60,000 nucleotides of DNA. It comes from Diphasiastrum complanatum (lineage: Eukaryota > Streptophyta > Lycopodiopsida > Lycopodiales > Lycopodiaceae). Both the position numbers and the translations under genes were made by a program. Shown here piece after piece: positions 11,771 to 22,067 of this stretch; the stretch's first letter is position 1; each line of letters starts with the position of its first letter. Location of the stretch: assembly GCA_029204225.1 (NCBI GenBank), contig CM055104.1, positions 45,825,835 through 45,885,834 of the forward strand. Reading direction: 5' to 3'. The notes under the pieces are model-generated. The model was given only the letters and a program-made list of their open reading frames with translations. It was not told the origin of the DNA and ran no database searches.

Positions 11771-12630
11771 TGTTAGATTTCAATGCTCAGCCTAAAATCC
11801 ATTCAATAATGAACATCCTGAACATCTGTCAAAATATGCCTCTATCGACTTCAAAGTCATCGAAGTCCGACTTCAACTTTCCCATGTATATACACCGAAC
11901 TTACTTCATTCCATCAACTTCGACTTCCCTCATGTATATACTCGACATCAACGTACTTGACTTACTCGACATCAACATTTCAACACTAACTCCATCAACT
12001 CCATCGACAACTCGACTTCATCGATTTGCCGACATCGAAGTGCCCAACTTACACTTCAAACATCTCATGTATATAGTCGACATCAACTCCATCGACAAAC
12101 CGACTTCGTCGACTTGTCATCAACCCTCAACTAACTCGACATCAACTCCATCGACAAACCGAAAGTCCACCATGTATGTAAATAAAATATCTCAAATGAC
12201 GGTTATCTACTATAAGGCGGCGTTAATTAACTAAGTAGTTCAAAATACCAAAAATATCCTTCGAATAAGGGCTGCACTTGTTAGCACTTGTTAGCAGCTA
12301 GCATAAACATAGATCAATAGAAAACTCTTTTTATATATAGAAGAATTCTTGCTGCCAGCGTTATCATGATCAATGATCAAGTTGAAGTTATCACTTCAAG
12401 CCATTGTACTCATTGTTGATACTAATCAAAGTGCAATTCTTGTCTCACTTCTGTATTGTTCTATTGCGCATTGTTTGAATCATTCATCTTGAATATATTT
12501 GCGGCTAATTGTTGTGCTTCCGATCCTAAACCGCCCTCGCTCAAGCTTCCGTTGACAGTCATCACGATTCAATATCAGAGTTCTGTTTCTATCAGATCTC
12601 TACTAATCCGATATCAAACATCCCACCATC
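11771..12630 (+). repeat. 5' LTR of a plus-strand copia element (~860 bp)
   Basis: It begins TGTTAGATTTCAATGC, which resembles the minus-strand LTR start TGTTAGAATCTTATGC at 35268. The U3 part (about 11840-12170) is full of degenerate repeats of CGACATCAACTCCATCGACA. A TATA box TTTTTATATATAG lies at about 12330-12343. The R/U5 region GAAGTTATCACTTCAAGC and ACTCATTGTTGATA (about 12383-12425) matches the other LTR at 34490-34530. It ends just before the primer-binding site. Confidence 0.8.
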
Positions 12631-12631
12631 A

Positions 12632-12643
12632 TGGTATCAGAGC
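12632..12643 (+). promoter_or_regulatory. Primer-binding site
   Basis: TGGTATCAGAGC, complementary to initiator tRNA-Met. A near copy, TGGCATCAGAGC, lies 44 bp downstream at 12676-12687. Confidence 0.88.
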
Positions 12644-12817
12644 TCATTTCTGATAACCTACCATTTTATAGACATGGCATCAGAGCGGGCAGTTCAATAA
12701 TATGCATTTCTACTGCAGATTATCAGTCTTGTTTCTATCAAGACATCGTTCTAGCAAACGCGCAACTAACAATATTCCAATATCGTTGTTTCTACCAACG
12801 ATATCGCTCACACCAGA

Positions 12818-13622
12818 ATGGATCTGTGTTCTAGTTCATCTCTGATTGACAAAATCGATGGCGATAACTACCATCTCTGAAAGTTCAAGATGAAGGTCAT
12901 ACTACTAGCCAAAGAACTGTGGGACATTGTTGATGGCACAGAACTCAAACCAGAAGGTGATGCAACCATCATTACTAAATGGAGACTGAGAGATGGCAAG
13001 GCATTTGCCATAATTACTCTCAATATCAAGGATACCCAATCAGCCATATACATGTTGTTCAGACTGCTAAGGATGCATGGGACATCCTAGCAACTCTCTA
13101 TGATATCAAGGATGTCACCTCCAAACTCCATTTCAGGAAGAAATTTTTCACCCTCAGAATGTCTGATGCAGATAGTATTTCTAGTCATCTCAACACTTTC
13201 AAAAACCTTATGGAGCAAATGACTACAATTGGCTCAATCATTGAAGATTTCGATGCTGCTACGACTCTATTATTGAGTCTACCTGAAGCCTATGAAATTG
13301 GGTCATGGCAATTTTGACCTAGGAGCATCTCACTCTATCAAGAGAAATTTTGATGCTTCTACAAGAGGAGATCAAAAGAATTGCATCTTCCTTAGGCTCA
13401 GGATCGGATCCTCAAGCTCTATATTCAAAAAATCAGAAGTTTAGATCCAAGAGATCCAAAAAGGTTTCTCTTGACAAGAAGAGCAACATGCACTCTGGAT
13501 CGAATTATGGTTCAGGATCGAATTCGAGCTCTTCATCATTCCAACTGGTGCAGAAACTATTCTACAAATACTGTAAGAGGACTGGGCATGAATCAAGGAC
13601 TATAAAACTTAAAATCCAATAA
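12818..13622 (+). pseudogene. Ty1/copia gag
   Basis: The ATG at 12818 opens a frame containing IDGDNYHL and then a TGA in place of the Trp normally found in the NY.LWK motif. It continues FKMKVILLAKELWDIVDGTE. After frame changes come AWDILATLYDIKDVTSKLHF and the MEQMTTIGSIIEDFDAATTL segment typical of copia gag. The zinc knuckle near 13555-13600 is degenerate: the first Cys of CX2CX4HX4C is Tyr. The gag would assemble virus-like particles in the cytoplasm, but this copy is dead. Confidence 0.88.
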
Positions 13623-13734
13623 TGAGAAGAAGAAGCAGTTCCAACAACAAGCACATAGTGCTACAACCAGTCACTCGATCCAACAACAAGAGGAAGATGA
13701 AGCAGCTTTCATGGCCAAGGTCGGAGAACAACAA

Positions 13735-15540
13735 GATATCAATTCTTGGCATCTGGACTCAAGAGCAACCCAACATATGACTCACCATTAAGACTGGTTC
13801 GAGGACTACAAGTCATTCACCCACTCTTGAGTTGTGCAACTTGGAGACAACTCATCTCCTTCTATTGAGGGTGAAGGAACAGTCAGTGTCAAATCTCAGA
13901 AAGGTGAAGTCAAGTTGTTGTCCAATGTTCTCCATGTTCCAAATCTGACAAAAAATTTGCTCTCAGTTAGCGAAATCACTGCTTCAGGTCGGAGAGTCAA
14001 ATTCGATACAGACAGATGCTCCATTCTTGACAAATCCTGGAAAGTTCTAGCTTTTGGGAGAAGAAGTGGCTATCTTTACAATCTTAGCGACATCTATTCT
14101 TCTAATAGTCAAGCTCTTCATACATCCACTTCTAAATCAACTGATGTGCTTTGGCATTTCAGATTAGGCCATCTTAACTTCAATAGCATTCAACAAATGT
14201 CGACTCACAATCTAGTACAAGATCTTCCTTCTGTTAGCAAACCAACTTTTCTATGTGAAAGTTGTATTATCAGCAAGCATGCTAAAAGACCTTTTTTGTT
14301 CGATTCAGTTCATACTTCCAAAGGTTTGCTTGATCTTGTACATAGCAACATTTGTGGCCCAATGCAAACTGCTTCGATAAGGGGAGCCCTGTATTTCCTA
14401 ACCTTCATCGATGACTTCTCTTGAATGACTCCTACTTATTTTCTGAAGAACAAATCAAATGCATTCATGTTCTTCAAGAAGTTCAAAGCGTCTGTTGAAA
14501 ATCAGACCCAAGGGAAGATCAAAGCTCTATGCACTAATGGAGGGGGAGAATTTATCTCCACAGAATTCAAAGAGTTCAGCAAGGCCAATGGAATGCGTCA
14601 ACAATACACGACAAGCTACTCATCTCAGTCCAATGGTGTAGCTGAAAGGAGGAATCAGACACTCATCGAAAGTGCCAAGAGCATGTTGGCCCATGCCTAT
14701 CTTCCAAAGAAATTTTGGGCAGAAGTTGTTACTACAACAACCTATCTTCAAAATCAATCCATTACAAAAGCCTTGAATGGCAAGACACCTTATGAGGTAT
14801 GGACATGATCGAAGACATCACTCAAAACATATTCGAGTGTTTGGATGCATAGCCTACGCTCAAATCCCAGCTGATTTAAGAAAGAAGTTGGACGACACCA
14901 GCAGAAAGTCGATCTTCATCAGCTATTCCCCAGATCACAAGGCATACAAGCTCTACAATCTGGACACCCAAAAAACATTCACCAGTAGAAATGTCGTTTT
15001 TGTGGAAGACTAGTTTATGGATTACAAGGGAAAAGCTACTTCGAATTCAGATCCTAGAGTCAACACCAATTCTGACCATAGGACTAATCTGAAAATCGAC
15101 ACCGACTCTGACAATGAGTCAGACTCTTGACAAGTCAAACCACATCAGAGGACCGAAGTTCAACCCAAAAGATCGAACCGGTCCAGACAACCTCCATCCC
15201 GATTTATGGATGATCCAGCTTGCTACTTTCTTTGTGCATGAACCAAATATAGTTTCAAAGGCAACGTCTACACTTGATGCTGACCAGTGGAAAGCTACAA
15301 TGGATACCAAATTCGATTCTCTTATCAAGAATAAAACATGGACTATTACTAAGCTGCCAAAGGATTGAAATCCGATTCCATGCAAATGGATATTCAAAGC
15401 GAAGTATGATGTTGAAGGAAGATTAAATTGACCAAGCTTTTTGCCAAAGGCTTCTCCCAGATTTCAGATCTGGATTATTTGAAGACCTTCAGTCCTGCCG
15501 TCAAACATACTTCGATTCGACTTCTACCCTCCTATGCAGC
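13735..15540 (+). pseudogene. Ty1/copia protease-integrase-RT start, truncated
   Basis: Order: protease WHLDSRATQHMT (the catalytic DSGA reads DSRA), then the integrase zinc-binding H-H-C-C (WHFRLGHLNFNS ... CESC) near 14150-14265. In the integrase core the first Asp of HSDICGP is Asn (HSNICGP, about 14344), and the second Asp of SDNGGEF is also changed (TNGGGEF, about 14535). The Glu in GVAERRNQT is kept. An integrase C-terminal block VFGCIAYAQIPADLRKKLDD lies at 14835-14895. The RT start (LDADQWKATMDTKFDSLIKN) follows near 15270. The element breaks at about 15540, before the RT catalytic box, so RNase H and the 3' LTR are missing. Three or more stops and shifts occur. Confidence 0.9.
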
Positions 15541-15852
15541 TGCTTGACTAAATTCAAAAATATTCCCTCCATTGGTTACGAAAAGGGCAATATTTTCACA
15601 AGATCTAGAATATGACTGCCATCCCCAAATTCGAGTTAAAAAAAATTGCAAAATGTTTACAAATGCATTCCTTCCATGAGAATGGAAATATGGGTGCCAT
15701 CTCCAATTATGAACGCCATCATCACTTTCGAATGGAAATATGAGCACTAACTACCTATTGGAATGAAAAAATGAGCGGCATTTCCAAATTTGAATCAAGC
15801 ATACAAGCATGGAGATTGGATTGATCGTACATAGTATATAATATAATCAAAG
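15541..15852 (+). repeat. Degenerate minisatellite at the copia truncation
   Basis: GAATGGAAATATGGGTGCCATCTCC, GAATGGAAATATGAGCACTA and GAATGAAAAAATGAGCGGCA recur with CCAAATT/CGCCATC spacers at about 40-50-bp intervals (15600-15800). No gene. Confidence 0.65.
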
Positions 15853-16802
15853 ATGAGTATTTTGTTTTGGTTCATAGAATCTGGTCCAATCCCTAGGACA
15901 TATCACTTGAAGAAAGAGAGGGATACATTGAACATAGGTATTCATAAGATCACTGGAACTCCATTTCATATTGAGGAGGTGTATGAAACTGATGGAAGAT
16001 CGATATTCTATAATTCATCAAACAATTTATTTGTTGATCTAAATTACTTGCTGAGATACATCGTCACATTCTATGATATAACCTATGAAAAGGTTAATGA
16101 CAAAATAATCATAGTACTTAAGTTAGATGAGTCAGAAATTGTGAAAGGGCAGAAGATGGAGAGGGTTAGTATAATTCTCATGAATGGTGCTCTATCACAA
16201 ACAGAGAACCAAGAAGATTTTAGATTCAGTGTCCAGTCAGAAAATGATATATGGTGGTTGGCCGCGTTTCAGGTAACTAGCCTCATTATTACATTACATT
16301 CATTGAATAGTATTAATACATTGTAAACTAAGTCTGATTAATTCTTTGGATAGGTTCTGAAAGAGGATCATGATATATTATCATGGATATTCTCAAGGAC
16401 ATCTTATCCTAGGATCATCAAGGACCATATGGATGGAGGACTTCTCAATGTTCCAGGAGTTGGAGACTTCAATGTTGAATGGCACTTGGCAGGTGATTTG
16501 AAAACATTGAAGCTATCTCTCGATTAGAAGATGTTTTATCAAAAGCAAGACTCCATAAAGGACATGTCAAAATTCAAAAAAATGAAAAGCTTTCAGGAAA
16601 GAATGGGAACATGCCAACTAAGCCAAGCATAGGAGGAGCAAAGGCACGTCGTTTCCTATCAAATCATACTGGTAAGGCTTCTAATATTCAACACTCAGTC
16701 TGGACAGATATTATCGTTGCCACTCAGGACTTCGAGAAAGACAGCAAAACCAGAGTACTAAAAGTTGATGTATGGAAAAAGCTTGGTAGTATGATTGCTA
16801 TA
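15853..16802 (+). pseudogene. Gene A: unrecognised two-exon gene, broken
   Basis: Exon 1 is open from ATG 15853 to 16272 (140 codons), followed by a clean GT-AG intron (16273-16353, CAG|GTAACT ... GGATAG|GT). Exon 2 continues in phase (VLKEDHDILSWIFSRTSYP) to an in-frame TAG at 16525. The same frame remains protein-like after it. A second open piece (16611-16802, KARRFLSNHTGKASNIQHSV) is in another frame, so there is at least one stop and one shift. The block GDFNVEWHLAGDLKTLK looks like a conserved core, but I cannot name the family. Sequence homologous in style may run on to about 16915, where it meets the tail end of gene B. No LTR or PBS flanks it. It could be a transposase or a captured gene; function unknown. 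Confidence 0.55.
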
Positions 16803-16917
16803 TAAGAACAGAGAAATATTCTGATATTGATAAGAAAGTTGTCCAAAGAACTTGTGTCGAGTTTGTTAATGCAAAATTCAAAAGCATGGGGAGAAGATCA
16901 CATCACTCATTACATGG

Positions 16918-17730
16918 TTAGTATTCACCGGTCATAAGTCCCTCCTCATCATCAAAATCAATACCAGCAACAAGGTCATCTGTTTGAAAATCTACAAAGT
17001 TGGAGAATTCAGAAATTGTGTCGGATAATAAACATAGAACCTTGTCTTCACGATAGTCAAAAAATTTACATAAATCAGCAGCAGTAAAATATACATCGTC
17101 ATTAATATGATATACGGACAAATTGAAAAGACATTTAGACTCCTCTATAGGGTTGGATTCATCAACAGATGTATTTTAGCCAATAAAAGAATTTCGGAGA
17201 ACATCAGTATTTACATCAATAAAGTCACTTTCCTTATCAGGAGTGTCGATAAGAAAGTAACTGATATCCTTAATAGCTGACTGAACAGAGGATGATGCAA
17301 AAGGAGGGTCAGCAACACAAACTTCCTCATCATCTAGGATTTGAACTAACAGGAAAAGTACGAAACCATTCTGATATTCTACCAATCGACATTTCTTGTT
17401 GCAATAAGGACACATTGAACTGCTTTTGAAAAGATCAAACAATTTGGTGAACATTCTATCCAGTTTATGTCTGAAAGCTGGGAAGAAATGAACAAGATCA
17501 GTATAATGCATGTACTGGAGTGAACCTATGGAGAAAACAGGCTTACTAAGTATATCTCTGAATCTAACATAATGTTCATAAAATACGTCAGAATATGGTT
17601 GTGCAGTCCTGAAAACATGTAGATATGGCCTGAATAGGCTATGGAAGTAGTCTAGATTTTCAGTAATCCCAAATTTAGTAAAAAATGAACTCAAGCCTGA
17701 ATCTTGTGAGGATCCTGAGGAAGAGGCCAT
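16918..17730 (-). pseudogene. Gene B: unrecognised gene with Cys-rich motif and one in-frame stop
   Basis: The minus-strand frame starts MASSSGSSQDSG at 17730. I prefer this start over the upstream Met at 17778 because it has a good context (CCATGG) and because the longer form would translate part of a repeated palindrome (17744-17760). The frame runs to TAA at 17176-17178 and then stays open in the same frame to 16918 (NDDVYFTAADLCKFFDYRED), about 270 residues in all. Around residue 105 there is a MCPYCNKKC motif, possibly a small zinc ribbon. The C-terminal half is acidic (DDEE, DFDDEEG). I do not recognise the family. It is divergent from gene C with a shared 0.8-kb spacer. Confidence 0.5.
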
Positions 17731-17973
17731 GGAAGTAACGTAGATATCGCACTTGTGCGCGAGGGAGAACTGAAACAAAACTAACTCTCAAGATCGCGCA
17801 CAAGAGGGATATGTACAACAAGTAGATCCCGAATATCGCACTTGTGCGCAAGTAGGTATAGTTGCATACAAATGGACAACAATGCGCATGCACAAGAGCG
17901 ATATGTCGTCAATTTCGAGAACGAAAAAGGTGAAAAATTAGTTGGGTTTCGTGCCATTTATACTAAATTTTCA

Positions 17974-18213
17974 CACGTGTGTGGTCAACAGTCAAAGGAC
18001 ACGTGTCTACTTTCAATTGGACTACAGTCACTGACACATGTGAGGTGACACCTGGACACGTGTCTCGTGTTCATTTGTCGGATTGACAACACGTGTCACT
18101 CTCGCAATGGCCCGTAGAACTCCCACACGTGTAAAGTGACAGGGTGACACATGTCGCTCTCGCATTTGTTTGTACAAATCCCACACGTGTGACAAGACGT
18201 TATTTCGCACGTG
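17974..18213. promoter_or_regulatory. Cluster of nine CACGTG/CACATG palindromes
   Basis: CACGTG at 17974, 18000, 18057, 18090, 18126, 18184 and 18208, and CACATG at 18035 and 18148. Most sit in (A/G)ACACGTGT(C/G) contexts, spaced 20-40 bp apart. CACGTG is the plant G-box/ABRE core bound by bZIP and bHLH factors. The cluster lies just upstream of a TATA box and of gene C. Confidence 0.8.
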
Positions 18214-18215
18214 CC

Positions 18216-18222
18216 TATAAAA
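18216..18222 (+). promoter_or_regulatory. TATA box for gene C
   Basis: TATAAAA in the context GCACGTGCCTATAAAATCAC, 3 bp after the last CACGTG. Transcription would start near 18245, leaving a 5' leader of about 290 nt before the ATG at 18537. Confidence 0.6.
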
Positions 18223-18536
18223 TCACAAACTTTGATGAATTTTTTTCACTTTTTTTTTTTCGCTCCGCATATTGCACTTGTGCGCATCCTTCACAATTGA
18301 TATTCCTCCTACCGCCTTCCATGTGCACAGGTCCGATACATCTGCCTACGTGTCTCCCCGTATCACACTTGTGCATCTTTCTTCTAAACTAATCACTCTC
18401 TCTTATACTCAGCTTGCACACGTCCGATATACCATACATTCTGTCCGTACATATTGGTCCTCTACGAGGTCTTTATCATCCTTCCCTGCTCTTCCTAGCC
18501 GTCACACACAAGTCTGCTATCCCATAGTACATGTCC

Positions 18537-18952
18537 ATGGATAGGAGAAAGCAGACAAGGAGGGACTTCTTCTCTGCTAGTTCATCCTCAACTCCTGTGG
18601 TTGCCATTACACCTCCACTAGACCTAGAATGTGCAACCGCAACAAGTGGCTCTCTGAGATACGCAAGTATCAGAGATCAACCGCTCTGTTGATTCCAAGA
18701 GCTCCATTCTACCGTGCTGTCCAAAACATAACAAGAAATGATCTCGGACAGCTGGTTAGATTCACACCCAGTGCTCTTCATTGCCTTCAGGAGGCTGTTG
18801 AAAATTACATGAGCATTTTTTTTGAAGATTCTTTTTTGCTTGCAATCCATTCCAAGAGAGTCACCATAATGCCCAAGGATTTTCAGCTCTTGATGAGAAT
18901 GAGGGATAGGTTTTGCAGGTTAACGTATCTCAGCCTGCTGCTCCCAGACTAA
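18537..18952 (+). pseudogene. Gene C, N-terminal part: divergent histone H3-like domain
   Basis: The frame from ATG 18537 starts MDRRKQTRRDFFSAS, which recalls the H3 tail ARTKQTARKS. After a frame change at about 18630 the next frame reads [20 protein letters not shown], then [17 protein letters not shown], then [18 protein letters not shown]. These correspond one to one with histone H3 alpha-N/alpha-1, alpha-2 and alpha-3 (canonical [46 protein letters not shown]). The histone fold is complete from about 18641 to 18913. The middle is clearly unlike canonical H3 (an ITRNDLGQLVRF loop), so this is a divergent H3, not a copied H3.1/H3.3. The frame change inside the tail and another at about 18910 suggest decay, or unrecognised splicing. 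The protease part follows directly. Confidence 0.8.
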
Positions 18953-20201
18953 CTCCTCAAGATAGGACTGATCTTCCTACGAAGCGTCCTAGGAAGCAGG
19001 TAGGCCCCAAGAGAGCTCCGAAGAAAGTAAGGAGGGTAGACACCACAGATTCTGTGAAGCCTAACCCAAAATCAATTGTAGATAATGCTGCTGTTGATAA
19101 TGTTGTAAATATAACTACATATGTTTTGGATACCTCTTTAATGCCTGTAGATACTACACATCCACCACCTCCTCCTCCAAATTTTTATACATATATAGAT
19201 TCGGATGATTATCTTAAATTTGAGAAAGACATATCCGATGCTATAGATACAATTGGTATTCCTTTTTGTTTTAGACTACATGAATTTGATTTTAGTATAA
19301 ATTATAAAGTTCTTGATTGTTTGGATCTCAAAGACAGACCGGCTTCTATCAGTGATCCTGTGATAGAGTCCGGGCTTACACTCTTGCAATATGACATTGC
19401 AAGAGATTCATCCAATGAGTTGATGGTGCCGAGTAACTTTTTGCTTCAGGCCTTCAAGGAGAATAATGACACATTGTCACAGTGTCTGACTAGTGGATTC
19501 ACACCAGTAACAAAGTATCTGCTCATCTCTTATCATACCAAGTAAGATATATTAAATGCTTCTTGTTGTATAATGCTTTAACATTGGCATTTTCAATGTA
19601 GTAACCACTGGAGTTTAAACTTGATCTCTATTAAGAGATCTGTAGATAATAGTATTAAAGGTTTTTGTGTCAAGATGAATTCGGCGAGCAATACACATAA
19701 GGATGTAGATATATACCTTCCTTATTTAAGTAAATATATTTCTATAGATGTTCCCCATTCCGTGGACTGGCAGATCGTCAGTTTGGAGGTAAGAATCAGT
19801 ATTCTAATGTATTTGTTTCATTCTAATTCATTCTGTTTCATAATTGATTTTTATTGCAGTCACCCCAGCAAAATGATTCATTCAGCTGTGGGTGGTACAC
19901 ATTATACATGCCAAATTATTTTTTGAGTGATTTAACCTTAAAGAAGATGTTGATATTTCTAAGATAATAAATTCTGTTTATTCTTATTTTTGGAATCATG
20001 ATTAGTTTTTTATTTTGTTGATGTTTTTAGCCATTACTAATACGTGAATGTTCTATCTTGCAATTTACACTTCTTGAGTACACATCAAGCCAGGTGTACA
20101 GATTTAGACAAGAAATTATCCTGAGTATACTGGCTAGGGCAAGGTTTCAGCCTCCCGTTATTGATGATGGTGCAAAGGATAATGTAATTATACTAAATTA
20201 A
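18913..20201 (+). pseudogene. Gene C, C-terminal part: basic linker and Ulp1/C48-like cysteine protease, spliced
   Basis: The frame is open through 18913-19541, with no ATG before 19142, so it is probably the continuation of the H3-like frame. It holds a basic stretch (TKRPRKQVGPKRAPKKVRR) and a Pro run. Clean introns follow: 19542-19601 and 19789-19859, both GT-AG and in phase. Exon 2 begins NNHWSLNLI and exon 3 encodes SPQQNDSFSCGWYTLYM. His (19606), Asp about 13 residues later, Gln six residues before Cys, and Cys (19887) reproduce the H-D-Q-C order and spacing of Ulp1/SENP (C48) proteases, which cleave SUMO-like modifiers. After a one-base shift near 19945 the frame reads KEDVDISKIINSVYSYFW. 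A likely last exon (20031-20201, YRFRQEIILSILARARFQPP) ends in TAA. Confidence 0.75.
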
Positions 20202-20397
20202 GATTGGAACAAATACAGATAGCATAGAACAAAAATACATGTATAGAATTCATAGATAAATTTACATTGATATATCAAATGCTACTCCATTTTATGAATT
20301 TGGGAGCACAAAATACATGTACTGATGCCCAACTTGGACATTCATTTATTGAATGAAAGAGTGTATACACAGATTTTTACTAAAGTTTATTTGAAAC

Positions 20398-21700
20398 TAT
20401 TGTTCTCCCACAATGGTAATTGTTGTAGGTAGATCTTTGCAGCACGTTATCAACTCCTGTCTTTTTCGCATCTGTGACATGGCAAATATTAGTGAATGTG
20501 CAATTGTAAATGATGGCATTTTCAATTATTTTGTTCTATTTTGAAATGGCAATAAACATGAAGTACTTACGAGTCTTCTGTTGATGATAAATCTGAAATA
20601 TGTTGGTAGATTGGTTTGTAATAGCATGAGCTCTATTATGATAAAATCAAGCTTCCAATGCTCTTCCACCTCAACCATAGTCAAATATTCCTCATTGTAG
20701 ATAATGCTTATCTCCATTCGGTTTGTGTGACCATTTAGTTCAAAGTCTTGATCCAGTGGTAGCCATGTACCTTCAATTTTCTTGTATCTCTGGTAGCTAA
20801 ATGTGAGACTGAGCATTTCCTTTTCGATATGATAACGAAAGATCATTGAAGACTTTTTAATCCTGCATTCTATGTCATTATTTGTTTTACTATCCCAGCC
20901 TTGATCCATGAGATCTGACAAAGTCTCATTTGATAAATCCTTACAAACAAATAAAGTTGGTGTCCTACGAAAAGGTGAACAATTTTTGAGCCTGTGCTTA
21001 TCTTCATAGCATTTCTAATATTAATGAGTAGCTTGCATCTCAAGAATTCAGAAACAAAACTGTCAGGAGTAGACCACTCATCACTTTGAAAACTAGGCAA
21101 TGGAATTGCTTCGAGCTTGCCAAAACCTCCATCTGTTTGTGCCGTATATAAAGATTCATAAAAATAGATACCACAATCTACAAGTTCCTTTGGACTTCTT
21201 CTTCAGTATTGCAGCTTTCCAACATCAAAGTGAATCACGTCAAATATTCCTACAAGTGATTGTGCGGGCTCCCATTCACTTATGCATGATGGATATAAAT
21301 CTAAAAGAAAAAAACAATGTTGAAGCATTTAATTCATAATCTGAAGAGCATCAATAAAGAAAATCACCTATGATTGTTGTCGAGTGCATATGTTTTGATA
21401 TACTTACAATTACATTTTTGATGATCATGAGGATTGATATCATGTACTTTGATTTTTGAATGCATATATACATCTTGTACTAAGACTTCTGATATCGATT
21501 GACCTCTCGGGGTAGTCTTAAACTCCAAAATTTTTGCTTTCCAATAAGATTTGTAAGTCATTTTTGCTCTTTTCTTTTGTCGAAAATTGCCCTTTGATGA
21601 TGGATGCAGCAATACCCATGAATTCTTCGTATATTTTGTTGGCTTCCAGTTATCAGCTTCATCTTTCTCATTGTAAAGAATCACAGACTCGATTGAAGTT
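20398..21700 (-). pseudogene. Gene D: unrecognised three-exon gene, broken
   Basis: On the minus strand, exon 1 (about 21700-21408) reads VILYNEKDEADNW ... YKSYWKAKILEFK and ends at an ideal donor, GTAAGTA. Exon 2 starts after TTTTCTTTTAG at 21300 and reads LYPSCISEWEPAQSLVGIF, then a TGA near 21200 and one frame change near 20930. It then stays open (DQGWDSKTNNDIECRIKKSS ... RFIINRRL) to a GTAAGTA donor at 20570. Exon 3 starts after CATGTCACAG at 20471 and ends in TAG at 20398. Three strong splice pairs in phase argue that this was a real gene. I do not recognise the protein. It is convergent with gene C. Confidence 0.5.
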
Positions 21701-22067
21701 CAAGGTCTCCTTGCTATTGCTATTTTCAAAGCTTGGGCGCCAAAAATCTCTCTGATATGATACTTAATTTCAATTTCTCATATCACATTTAATCTAATGT
21801 GAATTCCAACATAGTCACAGTTACTGCGTATACCATATCGTATGTAATTGTACATACTGTATTTCTATAACTGTAACTAGTAAAGTTAGAAAATTTCATT
21901 ATACTACCCAGCATAGTCAAGTAGATTTAAGTTGAGGTATTGACGTCGGACAGATTAGCACGTGTCGGGCATGAAGAAGAAACCAATGGGATACGTCCAT
22001 GCTGCTCGGACACAAATTTCAAAATTCTCTATATTGCATTTTTATTTCTCAGTTAATTTAAACTACG
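21701..22067. other. No gene seen
   Basis: AT-rich spacer between gene D and the broken end of the copia element. No motif recognised. Confidence 0.4.

Larger units (their letters stand above)
17744..18375. repeat. Six copies of an ATATCGCACTTGTGCGC motif in both orientations
   Basis: Copies: 17744-17760 (+), 17796-17812 (-, one or two changes), 17833-17850 (+), 17884-17904 (-, with a 2-bp insertion), 18269-18286 (+, ATATTGCACTTGTGCGCA) and 18361-18375 (+, partial). The first four alternate in orientation at about 40-50-bp spacing and could pair as hairpins. The core GCACTTGTGC is itself nearly palindromic. Such arrays occur as protein-binding sites in promoters and as subterminal repeats of DNA transposons; which applies here is not known. 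Confidence 0.8.

Noticed and set aside
17675-17893. Alternative minus-strand frame and upstream Met (17778) for gene B
   Set aside because: They run through the palindromic motif array and have a poor start context; MASSSG at 17730 is the better start.
18911-18918. A 9-bp intron (GTTTTGCAG) joining the H3-like frame to the protease frame
   Set aside because: It would restore neither a plausible intron length nor spliceosome requirements; a frameshift, or a longer unrecognised intron, is more likely.
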